Part shown: piece by piece, positions 36,071-44,731 of the stretch
How the letters are laid out: each line of letters starts with the position of its first letter
How positions within the stretch are numbered: the stretch's first letter is position 1
Made by a program: the position numbers and the translations under genes
Notes under the pieces: model-generated
What the model was told of the DNA's origin: nothing
The model's database searches: none
What the model saw: only the letters and a program-made list of their open reading frames with translations
Assembly (NCBI RefSeq): GCF_017052465.1
Contig: NZ_JAFHKT010000110.1
Coordinates: forward strand, 1 to 53,098
Length of the DNA: 53,098 nt
Source of the DNA: Arthrobacter pascens
GTDB lineage: Bacteria > Actinomycetota > Actinomycetes > Actinomycetales > Micrococcaceae
Direction of reading: 5' to 3'

Positions 36071-36286
36071 CTAGAGGCCTACAACTGACAGCATGATAAT
36101 GAACAAGCCGGCGGCAGCCACCAAGAGAGCCACACTCTTTCCAGGGACTGCATAATCATGGGGCCTGCTTGAAAGCAGGACCGTTCCCAGCGGGCGAGTC
36201 GGCTCAGATGTGGCGTGCAGCCGCCAGATGCCGAGCGCGAGCAGAACAAGGAAGATTCCGAAAAGAGCCATGAAGAGACTAGACAT
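36071..36286 (-). CDS. Small membrane protein, 71 aa
   Basis: The ATG at 36286 has AGGAATAAAGCG upstream; a longer frame to 36382 has no good site. Two hydrophobic segments (about residues 3-20 and 50-69) enclose a polar loop with RPHDYAVPGKS. Similar in architecture, and loosely in its C-terminal half, to the 85-aa gene that follows it. No family recognised. The two could be a duplicated pair. Confidence 0.6.
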   Translation of the reverse strand: MSSLFMALFGIFLVLLALGIWRLHATSEPTRPLGTVLLSSRPHDYAVPGKSVALLVAAAGLFIIMLSVVGL

Positions 36287-36450
36287 CGCTTTATTCCTAA
36301 CTATTGCTGGCAGCTCACCGTCGAGGTGCCATAAAAGTTCGCAGCTTTTGGCATACGGTGCCATAAATATGCTTGAGATCACTTTACGGTCCAGTCAGGG
36401 AGCAAACAAGGAATTTTTTGCCGCCCGACAGCGGGCCATCGGACTCGCCA

Positions 36451-38163
36451 CTAACTTGGGCCGCCGAGAGACCCCCTGGAAACCGCAGCGGAGGCCAGGG
36501 TGTCGCTGCAGCCTGTGGAGAAGGTCCTCTGTTGGCTGCGGATGAATCCGGCTATCCTCTCCCCTATCAGGATGGCCGTGGCCGCAGGGCCTCGGGTCGG
36601 GGCGGTGGGCAAAATGGACGTGTCGGCTACTCGAAGCCCGGTCACCCCGTGCACGCGGCCGTACTGATCGACGACAGCATACGGGTCATCTGCGGCGCCG
36701 AATTTGGCGCTTCCGCAAAGGTGAATAGCCGTTCCGAGATGCGCGTGCATCCAGAGGTCGAGGCGGTCATCGCTTTTCAGGATGTCCTCTGTCAGATCTG
36801 TAAGTTGTTTGAATATGGGCTCGAAAGCCGGCGACTGAAGGAGCCCAGCGGCAACACGGACTGCTTCACGCATCCGTCGCACGTCAGTCCCAGTGGACAG
36901 GTAGTTGAAGTCGATGCGTGGAGGAACGTCGGGATCCGCTGATTCCAGGGTTATCGTTCCGCGTGATGTCTCAGCTTGCAGGGAGACGAGGAAAGCAAGG
37001 TCGTCCTGGTGAAGCACGTGTTGGGTGAACTCGCCCGGCGAAACACCCTTCATAGCTTTCCGGAAGCCTGTTTTGTGTGGAATCAGCTCGCGCGCTCCCA
37101 TGCCTGCGTTGTCAGGATATCCGGTCAGCATATAGCCCATGGGTTTGAGAAGCGGGAGTATCTCGAGGTCGCCGGGGCATGAGGAGCCGGTGGCGGTGAA
37201 GTTTAGGACGCCCGCCATGGACTGCGGCGTACGGTAGTCGATCAAGGGTATCTTGGGCCTCCAGCCAAGGGCGATGCTGGGGTGATCGCTGAAGTCTTTT
37301 CCGACGCCCGGCAAGTGCTTGACGACAGGCACGCCAAAGCGCTCCAGCTCCGCTTTGGGTCCCAGCCCGGAAAGAAGCAGGATGTGTGGTGTCTTGACTG
37401 CTCCGGCCGCGAGAACGACTTCGTTGGCTTGAATGGTGGCGAGCGTGCCGTGGCGGATGACTTCGACGCCCGTTACACGGTTGCCCTCAAACAACACCCG
37501 ACGTACGCAGGTGTTTCCCTTAATGGTGAGGTTGCGCCGGTACCGAACGGGGTTGAGGTAAGCCATACCCGTGTTGATCCGTAACCCGTCAACGCTGTTG
37601 GTTGGCATAGGGCCGTACCCGGGCTCAGCCTGATCGTTCTTGTCCGGTTCCAATGGGAATCCGGCCTCTTCGGCTGCCCGTGCAAACGCAATCGTGGCGG
37701 GATGGTCCTGCCGGGGACGGGAGACGGGCATTGGACCGTCCTGGCCGTGCCCTTCCATCCGCCCAAATTGAAGATCGTCCTCAAGTCTTTGATAGAAGGG
37801 CAGCACCTTGGGCCAGGACCATTCGTCATTTCCTCCAGAGGACCACTTCTCAAAGTCGTTTTTTCTCGCACGGATGAAGTAGGTGCCGCTGATCGCCGTT
37901 GAGCCGCCGAGGATGCGTCCGCGGGCGATGGAGTAGGGCCGATCGGGTGTGAGATGGCCCATGAATGACCAGTTGTTGGGGTGGCCTGGCATGGCGCCCT
38001 GCACTGTGCCGGCATTGAGCAGTTCCGGCGGGAAGGCTTCCGGGTTCGCCGGGACGGGCCCGGCTTCCAGGAGCAGCACCGAGCGGTCGGGGTCCTCGCT
38101 CAGCCGCGCTGCGAGTGGGGCCCCTGCTGCGCCGGCTCCCACCACCAGGACGTCGTACTTCAT
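36451..38163 (-). CDS. mftG: GMC-family oxidoreductase of the mycofactocin locus (MftG-type)
   Basis: A 570-aa FAD oxidoreductase. The Rossmann motif VVGAGAAGAPLAARL is at 7-21, GRILGGSTAISG is the second FAD signature and HLCGSAKFG with a catalytic-type His is near the C-terminus. GAAGGA precedes the ATG at 38163. It is 84 bases downstream of mftF, in the same direction. Mycofactocin-associated GMC proteins (MftG) reoxidise the reduced cofactor and pass electrons to the respiratory chain, or are cofactor-dependent alcohol dehydrogenases. The MftG symbol rests on context as well as similarity. Confidence 0.75.
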   Translation of the reverse strand: MKYDVLVVGAGAAGAPLAARLSEDPDRSVLLLEAGPVPANPEAFPPELLNAGTVQGAMPGHPNNWSFMGHLTPDRPYSIARGRILGGSTAISGTYFIRARKNDFEKWSSGGNDEWSWPKVLPFYQRLEDDLQFGRMEGHGQDGPMPVSRPRQDHPATIAFARAAEEAGFPLEPDKNDQAEPGYGPMPTNSVDGLRINTGMAYLNPVRYRRNLTIKGNTCVRRVLFEGNRVTGVEVIRHGTLATIQANEVVLAAGAVKTPHILLLSGLGPKAELERFGVPVVKHLPGVGKDFSDHPSIALGWRPKIPLIDYRTPQSMAGVLNFTATGSSCPGDLEILPLLKPMGYMLTGYPDNAGMGARELIPHKTGFRKAMKGVSPGEFTQHVLHQDDLAFLVSLQAETSRGTITLESADPDVPPRIDFNYLSTGTDVRRMREAVRVAAGLLQSPAFEPIFKQLTDLTEDILKSDDRLDLWMHAHLGTAIHLCGSAKFGAADDPYAVVDQYGRVHGVTGLRVADTSILPTAPTRGPAATAILIGERIAGFIRSQQRTFSTGCSDTLASAAVSRGSLGGPS

Positions 38164-38247
38164 CGCGTGGTCCTTCAATTGTTCACCTTCATGAGCCCAG
38201 TCGGCGGCCTCCATGATGTTCCTGGGCCGAGGCCCTGCCCCGATGTG

Positions 38248-39657
38248 CTATTTGGGGTTTCTCCTTACATCGGGCAGCAGACACCGCAGGGATCTTCCTT
38301 TCAGGGCGCTGTACCAAACACCGGATCCGTAGGCGATATCGTCGAGACGGCGTGCCAGGGCGAACCGGAAGGGATCGAGTTGGGGGCGGGTGCGGCGGTA
38401 CTCCCACAGGGCATCAACCAGGCAAGAGATGAGGAGCGCGCGACGGAGCCTGCGGGAGAAGATGCTGGCGGTTACGGCCAGGGGCCACCAGTGGCGGACC
38501 AAGAGGGCCATAGTCTGTGTTTGTGCTGCCATGAGCCCGCGCGCCGTCAGGCCCGCGCCTACCCGGACTGGGTGCTTGCTTCGGCTGAGCTTCCTTGAGA
38601 TCCGCCATCCGGCGAGGGCGGTGACTGCCCCTGCCGCCGGGACCGACCAGGGACGCTGGAACAGGATGGCGGCCACAACCGCAACCGACCAAGGTGCAAA
38701 GACCGCTGGTGCTATCGCCTCGGAATGCCGGAGGGCCAGGACGTGCGCGGAAGTTCCATAGAAGGCCTTTCGGGACAGCCAGTCAACAACGCTCTGGCGG
38801 TGCTCGTGCCAAACTTTCGCCTCGGGTTCGAAGCGCACCCGCCAGCCCTGTTCAACCAGCCTCCAGACGAGGTCCACGTCCTCCCCCACCCGGCTGCCGG
38901 AAGCAAATCCTTCCCCCATGGCGTCCGTTCTGGCGAGAAGGAAAGCCCCCGGAAGCCATGAAACTGGCGACCGCGGACGGACTGTGGCCGGGTAGATGCC
39001 CAGATCAAGCGAGGACCTGGCCTCTTCATACCGCTCAATCCAGTTCATTCCTCCGCCGTCATCCAGACCGAGCACCCTGGGGCCTGCCAGGGCCACGTGG
39101 GGGTCATTGAAATGCTTCAGGAGCAGCGCGATGGTGTTCGTGTCGGTGACAACGTCCGAATCGGCGAAGGCCACGTACGGTGTAGCTACGTGTCTGAGGC
39201 CTTCGTTGCGGGCCCGTGCCGGGCCGCCGTTGACGGCCAGCCGCAAGAGCTGGGCATTGTGCTTCTCTGCCACTGCCTTGATGGGTTCCGGCTCCGGCGA
39301 GCAGTCATCAACCACGATGACCCGGTGTCGGCTTCCGATACTGGTGAGCAGTCTGTCCAGGGCAAGGGGGCGGCCGTAAACGGGAACGACGACAGTGACG
39401 GTTGAGAGGTCAAGGTCCGGCAGGGACGTGAGTACCGGGTCGGCCATACCCGCTTCGAGGAGGCGGTCGGCAAGCAGGCCGGTGCCGGCGTCAGTGACCG
39501 AAACTGTCCTGTTCACGATCATTCGGCTGGCTGCTTCCGACAGATAAAGGACCCGGGTCGGTGAGCCGCCGATGAGTTCCCTGCCGCCGCCGGAAATCTT
39601 GACGCGCCGGTTCAGCCTAACGGTGGTTCCCGTAACGAGCTCTGGTTGGGAAGTCAT
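38248..39657 (-). CDS. mftF: Mycofactocin glycosyltransferase MftF
   Basis: A 469-aa GT2-type glycosyltransferase that adds a beta-1,4-glucose chain to premycofactocin. GT2 motifs VTVVVPVYGRPLALDRLL, VVDDCSP and AFADSDVV are in order, and the C-terminal part has hydrophobic segments. The length equals that of mycobacterial MftF. ATG 39657 overlaps the stop of the 112-aa gene before it; the longer frame to 39876 lies inside that gene. Confidence 0.9.
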   Translation of the reverse strand: MTSQPELVTGTTVRLNRRVKISGGGRELIGGSPTRVLYLSEAASRMIVNRTVSVTDAGTGLLADRLLEAGMADPVLTSLPDLDLSTVTVVVPVYGRPLALDRLLTSIGSRHRVIVVDDCSPEPEPIKAVAEKHNAQLLRLAVNGGPARARNEGLRHVATPYVAFADSDVVTDTNTIALLLKHFNDPHVALAGPRVLGLDDGGGMNWIERYEEARSSLDLGIYPATVRPRSPVSWLPGAFLLARTDAMGEGFASGSRVGEDVDLVWRLVEQGWRVRFEPEAKVWHEHRQSVVDWLSRKAFYGTSAHVLALRHSEAIAPAVFAPWSVAVVAAILFQRPWSVPAAGAVTALAGWRISRKLSRSKHPVRVGAGLTARGLMAAQTQTMALLVRHWWPLAVTASIFSRRLRRALLISCLVDALWEYRRTRPQLDPFRFALARRLDDIAYGSGVWYSALKGRSLRCLLPDVRRNPK

Positions 39658-39992
39658 TTGATCCCCCGGTTGCCTGGGGAGCAGGGGGAAAGCGCCCGTG
39701 CTTCCAGGGTGTGGACCGTGAAACCGTCGCCCTGCCAGATCAGTTCCCTGCCGGCGTTGCCCAGCGCCGCCAGCCACAGCCCGGACCCGTCGGGCATGGC
39801 GGCATCCACCCACGCCTGCCGGTACGTCCGGCCGTTGCGCTGCACTTTTACAAGCTGGCCCTCGAGAGTGTGCCATTCCGGATGTCCCGCGGGAGGTTCA
39901 ACCGGGTACTCGCCCGGCATCGGAGCCTCATGCGCTTCGATGTCCTGCGGTGCCGGCGGTTCGTTGCCGGCGTGCTGAGGAAACCCGTTCAT
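39654..39992 (-). CDS. Uncharacterised 112-aa protein embedded in the mycofactocin operon
   Basis: Not one of the standard mft genes. Its ATG (39990-39992) overlaps the mftE stop and its stop overlaps the mftF start (both ATGA), so it is translated as part of the operon and is almost surely real. The N-terminal 40 residues are Pro, Glu and His rich and disordered-looking; the rest forms a compact domain (LEGQLVKVQRNGRTYRQAWV, then PDGSGLWLAALGNAGRELIW) that resembles a small beta-barrel, perhaps SH3-like. No cysteine metal site, signal or membrane segment. It may help MftF or MftE act on the carrier peptide; this is inference. Confidence 0.78.
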   Translation of the reverse strand: MNGFPQHAGNEPPAPQDIEAHEAPMPGEYPVEPPAGHPEWHTLEGQLVKVQRNGRTYRQAWVDAAMPDGSGLWLAALGNAGRELIWQGDGFTVHTLEARALSPCSPGNRGIK

Positions 39993-40741
39993 GCCGGCAT
40001 CCGCTCGGTCGCCCGCTCATGCACGGCAAGCATGCCGTGAACATCCGCGGCCCCTTGTGAAATGCGCAGGAGGGCGTCCTCGACCATCAGCTCCAGTGAA
40101 CGCTGTCCTTCTGCGGCGGAGGCGCCGGCTGGATCGCCCAGCACTCCGGTGGGCGAAACGGCGCGGACACCGTGTGCCTTCAGGTCCGGAAGAATATCCG
40201 CTAAAGACCGAATGTCCCCCGCCACGGCTCTTTCCGCCTTGACAGTGTCCGGGAGGAGGTGAAGCATCAGCGAAGTCTCCATCCGTCCCGCGTGGAGATC
40301 CCCGCCGTCGGTGACACAGGGCAACCAGGCGACGTCACGATTCTCTGCCCTGAGCTGGCGTACGGCCGCCGCGAGGGCGGCGACGTTTCCGCCGTGGGCA
40401 TTGATGAGGACGACGCGCCCGGCCCAGGCTGACAGGGACCGGACCAGCTCGACGACAAGGAACCGCAGGGCCACGAACCCGATGGAGGCCGTGCCGGCGA
40501 AGGATTGATGCTCTCCGCTGGATCCGTAGCTGATTGCAGGTGCTACCAACACCCGTTCTCTGGTTCTTAGGGACACAGCATCGGCCACGGCGGCGGTTAC
40601 GGCCGTGGCGATAACGGTGTCCGTGTCCAAGGGCAGGTGGGGTCCATGCTGCTCCGTGGAACCAACAGGCACTATGACCATCGGCTTGTCGGGAATGTCG
40701 GGCCAGGTGAGATCCCCCAGTCCGTGCTGGGTGAGAGTCAT
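39989..40741 (-). CDS. mftE: Mycofactocin precursor peptidase MftE (creatininase family)
   Basis: A 250-aa metal-dependent peptidase of the creatininase family. The metal site STEQHGPHLPLDTD (Glu30, His32, Asp41) and INAHGGN are present. MftE cleaves the modified MftA peptide and frees the C-terminal Val-Tyr-derived unit (AHDP). Coupled to mftD by four-base overlap and to the 112-aa gene downstream. Confidence 0.92.
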   Translation of the reverse strand: MTLTQHGLGDLTWPDIPDKPMVIVPVGSTEQHGPHLPLDTDTVIATAVTAAVADAVSLRTRERVLVAPAISYGSSGEHQSFAGTASIGFVALRFLVVELVRSLSAWAGRVVLINAHGGNVAALAAAVRQLRAENRDVAWLPCVTDGGDLHAGRMETSLMLHLLPDTVKAERAVAGDIRSLADILPDLKAHGVRAVSPTGVLGDPAGASAAEGQRSLELMVEDALLRISQGAADVHGMLAVHERATERMPA

Positions 40742-41940
40742 GCCCGGACTGTCGCAGGGAGGCCCAGCTCGCGGGTAAACCCGGGAGGAATGACAAGGTG
40801 TTCGGGCCGGAGGTCCTGCACTGAGGGGACACTCAGACCCATCAAAGCAGAGTCGATGCCTCCCCGCAGGATGTCGAGGACGTTTTCCACTCCTGCCTGT
40901 CCGTTAGCGGAAAGCCCCCAGAGGTAGGCGCGTCCGATCATCACCGCGCGTGCCCCCAAGGCCAGCGCCTTGACGACGTCGCTGCCGCGGCGGATGCCGC
41001 CGTCGAGCACGATCTCCACCTGGTCCCCTACCGCATTGGCGATTGCGGGAAGAACACGGATGGGGGCCGGTGTGCCGTCGAGGTTGTTGCCTCCGTGGTT
41101 GGACACCGAGATTGCGGTGACGCCGGCGTCGACGGCTCGCATCGCGTCATCGACGCGGCATACGCCCTTCAGCATGACGGGCCCTCCCCAGGCGGTGACC
41201 ATCCATTCGATGTCCTCCCACGTCGGCGGAGGGGTCTGCATCCATTCGTAGTATGCGCCGAAGAAGGTGGGTCCCTTCTCCCCTGGCGGGGCGAGATTGG
41301 GGGCGGTGAGGTCAGGCAGGTTACGGGCGAACGACGCCAGCCACCGGGGCTTCAGGGCAACCTCCGGGGCGAGCCTGACAGCGGCCTTGAGATTGACTTT
41401 CTCGGGGATCTCCGGGCTGCCCCAGTCCCTTCCCATGGAGAACGACCAGTCCGTGGTGATGATGAGACCCTTGGCGCCTGCAGCCCGTGCACGGTCCATG
41501 CGGCTGACCATCTGCTCCCTGGTTCCGGTCCAGTACATCTGGTAGAAAGTCTTGTCGTTCGCGGCCGTGACCTCCTCCACGGGTTTGGACGCGAAGGAGC
41601 TCAGTCCCACGATGGTTCCGCGCGCGGCAGCGGCGCGGGCAACCGCCACTTCACCCTCCGGGTGCACGGCCTGGACACCGGTCGGGGAGATGATGACGGG
41701 AAGGCCAATGTGCTGGCCCATGACTGTGGTCGCGAGATCACGTTGTGCCGGCTGGCCGACTACATGGGGGGCGAACCCGAGTTCGCCGAAGGCGGCGGTG
41801 TTGTCATCGAGCGTGGTGCCGCGTTCCGAGCCGGCCACAAGGGCGGCGTAGACGGATGCCGGGAGCCGCTTCTTCGCACGGCGCTGGGCCTCGGCTACGG
41901 ACTCGAACCAGGGGTTCTGCGCCCAGGGATTCTTAAACAT
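40738..41940 (-). CDS. mftD: Pre-mycofactocin synthase MftD (FMN-dependent)
   Basis: A 400-aa alpha-hydroxy-acid-oxidase-type flavoenzyme. AAAGG lies before the ATG. The FMN/TIM-barrel signatures VSNHGGNNLDGTPAP and LDGGIRRGSDVVKALALGA are intact. MftD oxidatively deaminates AHDP to the redox-active pre-mycofactocin. It is 31 bases after mftC and overlaps mftE. Confidence 0.92.
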   Translation of the reverse strand: MFKNPWAQNPWFESVAEAQRRAKKRLPASVYAALVAGSERGTTLDDNTAAFGELGFAPHVVGQPAQRDLATTVMGQHIGLPVIISPTGVQAVHPEGEVAVARAAAARGTIVGLSSFASKPVEEVTAANDKTFYQMYWTGTREQMVSRMDRARAAGAKGLIITTDWSFSMGRDWGSPEIPEKVNLKAAVRLAPEVALKPRWLASFARNLPDLTAPNLAPPGEKGPTFFGAYYEWMQTPPPTWEDIEWMVTAWGGPVMLKGVCRVDDAMRAVDAGVTAISVSNHGGNNLDGTPAPIRVLPAIANAVGDQVEIVLDGGIRRGSDVVKALALGARAVMIGRAYLWGLSANGQAGVENVLDILRGGIDSALMGLSVPSVQDLRPEHLVIPPGFTRELGLPATVRA

Positions 41941-41971
41941 GCTTGCCTTTCAGAGTGTTTGCGTATGGTGG

Positions 41972-43207
41972 CTAGGGCTGGAAGCCGGCCAGTGGACTGG
42001 CGGCGCAGGCCGATACAGGTGGGGCCGTGATGTCCGGCCGCGTGAGGCTGAGCTGGACCATGACGGGCTGTGCGCGCTTCGGGAGGGCGGCACGTGAATG
42101 GTCCTGGCTGGGCTGTGGACGGTTGCGGTCTCCGGCAAGGGCGGCTTCGCCGTGGCCTTGAACGCATTCCGGGTCAGGGCCGTCCAGCGGCAAGCCGGTG
42201 AAGAACTTGGCCGCCATGCAGCCGCCGCGGCAGCTGTCGAAGAAGGCGCATTTGGTGCACGCCCCTGAGGTCTGCGGTGAGCGGAGCTCGGTGAACAGGG
42301 CCGATTCCTGCCAGACTTCCTTGAAACCTCCCTCGTTCAGGACGTTCCCGGCGAGAAAGGTTTCGTGGATCGCGAAGGGGCAGGCGTAGACGTCACCGAC
42401 AGGATCGATCAGGCACACGACCCTGCCGGCGCCGCACAGATTCAGCCCCGGCAGGCTCTCTCCAAAGGGTGCCAGATGGAAGAAGGAGTCGCCGGTCAGG
42501 ACGTTGTCGCCGTTGGCGATGAGCCAGTTGTAGATAGTGCGTTGCTGTTCGGGCAGGGGGTGAAGTTCATCCCATACGTCGGCGCCGCGTCCGGAGGGAC
42601 GGAGGCGGGTCAGCCGCAGCGTGGCACCGTGCTCGTCGGCGATCCGTTTGAAGTCATCGAGCTGACCGACGTTTTGCCGGGTCACGACAACCGAAACCTT
42701 GGCGTCCTTGAAACCTGCTTCCTTCAGGTTTTTCAGGGCCCGGATGGCTGTGTCGTACGACCCGGGCCCGCGGACGTAGTCGTTGACCTCCGCCGTGGCG
42801 CCATCGAGGGATATTTGGACGTCGACGTAGGGGGTGGAGGCGAGGAAGGCGGCCTTTTCCTTGTCGATGCGGATGCCGTTGGTGGAAAATTTCACGCCCA
42901 CCTGATGGTCGACGGCGTACTGCAGCAGATGCCAGAAATCCGGGCGTACTGTCGGTTCTCCCCCACCGATGTTGACGTAGAACACCTGCATGCGCTGCAG
43001 CTCGTCGATCACGGCCTCGCACTGCTCCGTTGTCAGTTCGCGCGGGTCGCGTCGTCCCGAGGATGACAGGCAGTGCACGCATGCCAGGTTGCAGGCGTAG
43101 GTCAGCTCCCATGTCAGGCAGATCGGTGCGTCGAGCCCGAATTCGAACTGGTCCACCAGGGATCCGCCCGTCGGGCGCGCTACGGGTGTGCTGATGACGT
43201 CGGTCAT
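41972..43207 (-). CDS. mftC: Mycofactocin radical SAM maturase MftC
   Basis: A 411-aa radical SAM enzyme. Cys39, Cys43 and Cys46 (CX3CX2C, TYACNLACVHC) bind the catalytic iron-sulfur cluster, and a SPASM C-terminal region with cysteines (CGAGRVVCLID to CTKCAFFDSCRGGC) holds auxiliary clusters. It decarboxylates and cyclises the Val-Tyr end of MftA with MftB. The ATG overlaps the mftB stop. The C-terminus has a 50-residue extension rich in Pro and Ala beyond the cysteine region. Confidence 0.93.
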   Translation of the reverse strand: MTDVISTPVARPTGGSLVDQFEFGLDAPICLTWELTYACNLACVHCLSSSGRRDPRELTTEQCEAVIDELQRMQVFYVNIGGGEPTVRPDFWHLLQYAVDHQVGVKFSTNGIRIDKEKAAFLASTPYVDVQISLDGATAEVNDYVRGPGSYDTAIRALKNLKEAGFKDAKVSVVVTRQNVGQLDDFKRIADEHGATLRLTRLRPSGRGADVWDELHPLPEQQRTIYNWLIANGDNVLTGDSFFHLAPFGESLPGLNLCGAGRVVCLIDPVGDVYACPFAIHETFLAGNVLNEGGFKEVWQESALFTELRSPQTSGACTKCAFFDSCRGGCMAAKFFTGLPLDGPDPECVQGHGEAALAGDRNRPQPSQDHSRAALPKRAQPVMVQLSLTRPDITAPPVSACAASPLAGFQP

Positions 43208-43500
43208 TGGTCTTGTCCTTCACTGGGCCGGATCATGTCGGTGGCCGCGAGACTGCGCAGCGCGCCGATGTAGGCAGGCCACTGGGATTCGGGGACACCT
43301 GCCTGGGACAGCGCCTGCCGCACCGTCTCACTGTCCTGGAGGTACTGGACCACCCGGACGAGCTCCGGTCTCTTGAGGAACGTCAGCTTGCGGTTGCCGA
43401 AGTGGTAGGCCATGGCGCCGAAGGGTTCCGGCCTCAGCGCGACCGCCGGCGACAGCCTCCACTCCTCGTCGCGCATGGTGTCTGTGCTGGTCGTCTTCAC
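43204..43500 (-). CDS. mftB: Mycofactocin peptide chaperone MftB
   Basis: A 98-aa PqqD-like RiPP-recognition protein that presents MftA to MftC. The core ALRPEPFGAMAYHFGNRKLT and the helix-turn-helix-like C-terminus are characteristic. The GTG at 43500 and ATG at 43476 are both possible; neither has a strong ribosome site, and translation may depend on mftA. It overlaps mftC. Confidence 0.9.
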   Translation of the reverse strand: MKTTSTDTMRDEEWRLSPAVALRPEPFGAMAYHFGNRKLTFLKRPELVRVVQYLQDSETVRQALSQAGVPESQWPAYIGALRSLAATDMIRPSEGQDQ

Positions 43501-43516
43501 GGGTCTGCCGTGGTCT

Positions 43517-43630
43517 TTAGTAGACGCCGCACATGCCGTCGATCGACACGTCCTCGACGAGGTCTTCGATAACCAACTCTGCGGTGTCCTCGGAGGCTGC
43601 GCTTTCGAGGTTCGGGTTTACGTATTCCAC
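43517..43630 (-). CDS. mftA: Mycofactocin precursor peptide MftA
   Basis: A 37-aa RiPP precursor. I place the start at the GTG at 43630, with GGAGAAAACC upstream; the frame to 43705 is longer but has no site. The conserved C-terminus SIDGMCGVY carries the Val-Tyr pair that MftC crosslinks and MftE releases. The leader is acidic (ASEDTAELVIEDLVEDV), suiting binding by MftB. First gene of the operon. Confidence 0.92.
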   Translation of the reverse strand: MEYVNPNLESAASEDTAELVIEDLVEDVSIDGMCGVY

Positions 43631-43689
43631 GGTTTTCTCCTGTCCTAAGGGTTCTCCGAACGGTCCGGAGGATGTACGAATCAGAATAA

Positions 43690-43704
43690 TGGCACTCAGC
43701 GCCA
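43690..43704. promoter_or_regulatory. Candidate MftR operator
   Basis: TGGCAC-TCA-GCGCCA is an inverted repeat with one mismatch in the 116-base space between mftA and mftR. TetR-type MftR is known to bind this intergenic region in mycobacteria; this is the most symmetrical element in it. Confidence 0.38.
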
Positions 43705-43746
43705 AAAAGATAGGGGGATTGGAAAGACTGCTAAATTGATCTCACG

Positions 43747-44337
43747 ATGACCGCCACCACGAACCGCTCCCCAGGCCGCCGGGCCGTCACGGACCACGGC
43801 GCGATTGAGCGTGCCGCCTTTAGGTTGTTTGAGGAACAGGGCTTTGACGAGACGACGATGGAGCAGATCGCGGAGGCGGTCGGCGTGGGCCGCCGCACCC
43901 TGTTCCGCTATTTCCCGTCGAAGAACGACATCCCGTGGGGCCAGTTCGACCAAAGCCTGCGCGCCTTTGCCGCGCAGCTGGCCGATGTTCCATCGGACGT
44001 GCCGGTTGCCGAAGCAGTTCACGGTTGTGTGGTGGCTTTCAATGACTTTGATGAGCAGTCATTGCCGCAGCACCGGATACGGATGCGGCTGATTCTGGGC
44101 ACACCGACGCTCCAGGCCCACTCCGCCCTCAGATACGCCGCGTGGCGGGGCGTCATCGAGGACTACGTGGCAGCGCGGCTGGACGTGGAGCCGGACGCGC
44201 TGCTGCCCCGCCTTGCCGGCCACGTGAGTCTGGCACTGGCGGTCTCATCATACGAACAGTGGCTTCGTGAACCCGGCAGTGACCTGACCCGCATCCTGCA
44301 ACTGGAAATGGAAGCGCTCCGCTCGTATCTGCGCTAA
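43747..44337 (+). CDS. mftR: Mycofactocin regulator MftR (TetR family)
   Basis: A 196-aa TetR regulator, divergent from mftA. HTH: TTMEQIAEAVGVGRRTLFRYF; the rest is the ligand-binding domain. Known MftR represses mft genes and is released by long-chain acyl-CoA. No strong ribosome site precedes the ATG, so it may be translated without a leader. It ends overlapping the convergent Dabb gene by four bases. Confidence 0.9.
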   Translation: MTATTNRSPGRRAVTDHGAIERAAFRLFEEQGFDETTMEQIAEAVGVGRRTLFRYFPSKNDIPWGQFDQSLRAFAAQLADVPSDVPVAEAVHGCVVAFNDFDEQSLPQHRIRMRLILGTPTLQAHSALRYAAWRGVIEDYVAARLDVEPDALLPRLAGHVSLALAVSSYEQWLREPGSDLTRILQLEMEALRSYLR

Positions 44338-44666
44338 ACGTCCCTGGAATCCCCGCTCACCTGGGAGGCGATCTGCATGGCCGCGACATCGGCCGCGGCA
44401 GGGCGCAGCACATCATTGACGTAGCTGCGGTGGTTGGGTTCCTCGCGGTAGGCAAGGTAGTCCTCGGCGGTAGCAAAGTCGGCCACTACCGCGAAGTCAT
44501 AGGTGGGGTGTCCGAGGCCCAACGCAGGACCCGCTTCGAAATGCAGAGCATTCGTTCCCTCCGCTATGGCCGCTAGTTCGCGGGCAACTTTGTCCGGATC
44601 CGGACGCGCTCCTTCCTTCCAGCGGAACAAGGCAATATGGCGGACAAAACGGGTCTCACCCATCAT
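44334..44666 (-). CDS. Dabb-family stress-responsive protein
   Basis: A 110-aa dimeric alpha-beta barrel protein. AAGGAG precedes the ATG. Typical features are FVRHIALFRWKEGA at the start, the PTYDFAVVADFATAEDYLAY core and PNHRSYV. Function of most members is unknown; some bind heme or are small monooxygenases. It is isolated: convergent with mftR and separated from the polyamine operon by a strong terminator. Confidence 0.88.
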   Translation of the reverse strand: MMGETRFVRHIALFRWKEGARPDPDKVARELAAIAEGTNALHFEAGPALGLGHPTYDFAVVADFATAEDYLAYREEPNHRSYVNDVLRPAAADVAAMQIASQVSGDSRDV

Positions 44667-44682
44667 GGATCTCCTTAAGAGG

Positions 44683-44724
44683 AAAAGGTTGCTTCGGGGC
44701 GGATCCGCCCCGAAGCAACCTTTT
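44683..44724. terminator. Perfect 42-bp palindrome, bidirectional terminator
   Basis: AAAAGGTTGCTTCGGGGCGG and its mirror CCGCCCCGAAGCAACCTTTT meet at a central AT with no mismatch, giving a 17-bp GC-rich stem with A and T tracts. It ends the binding-protein gene of the polyamine operon and isolates the Dabb gene. Confidence 0.85.
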
Positions 44725-44731
44725 GTGTTGT

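Noticed and set aside
39658..39876. Upstream extension of mftF
   Set aside because: It is an out-of-frame reading of the 112-aa gene; the coupled ATG at 39657 and the 469-aa family length fit better.
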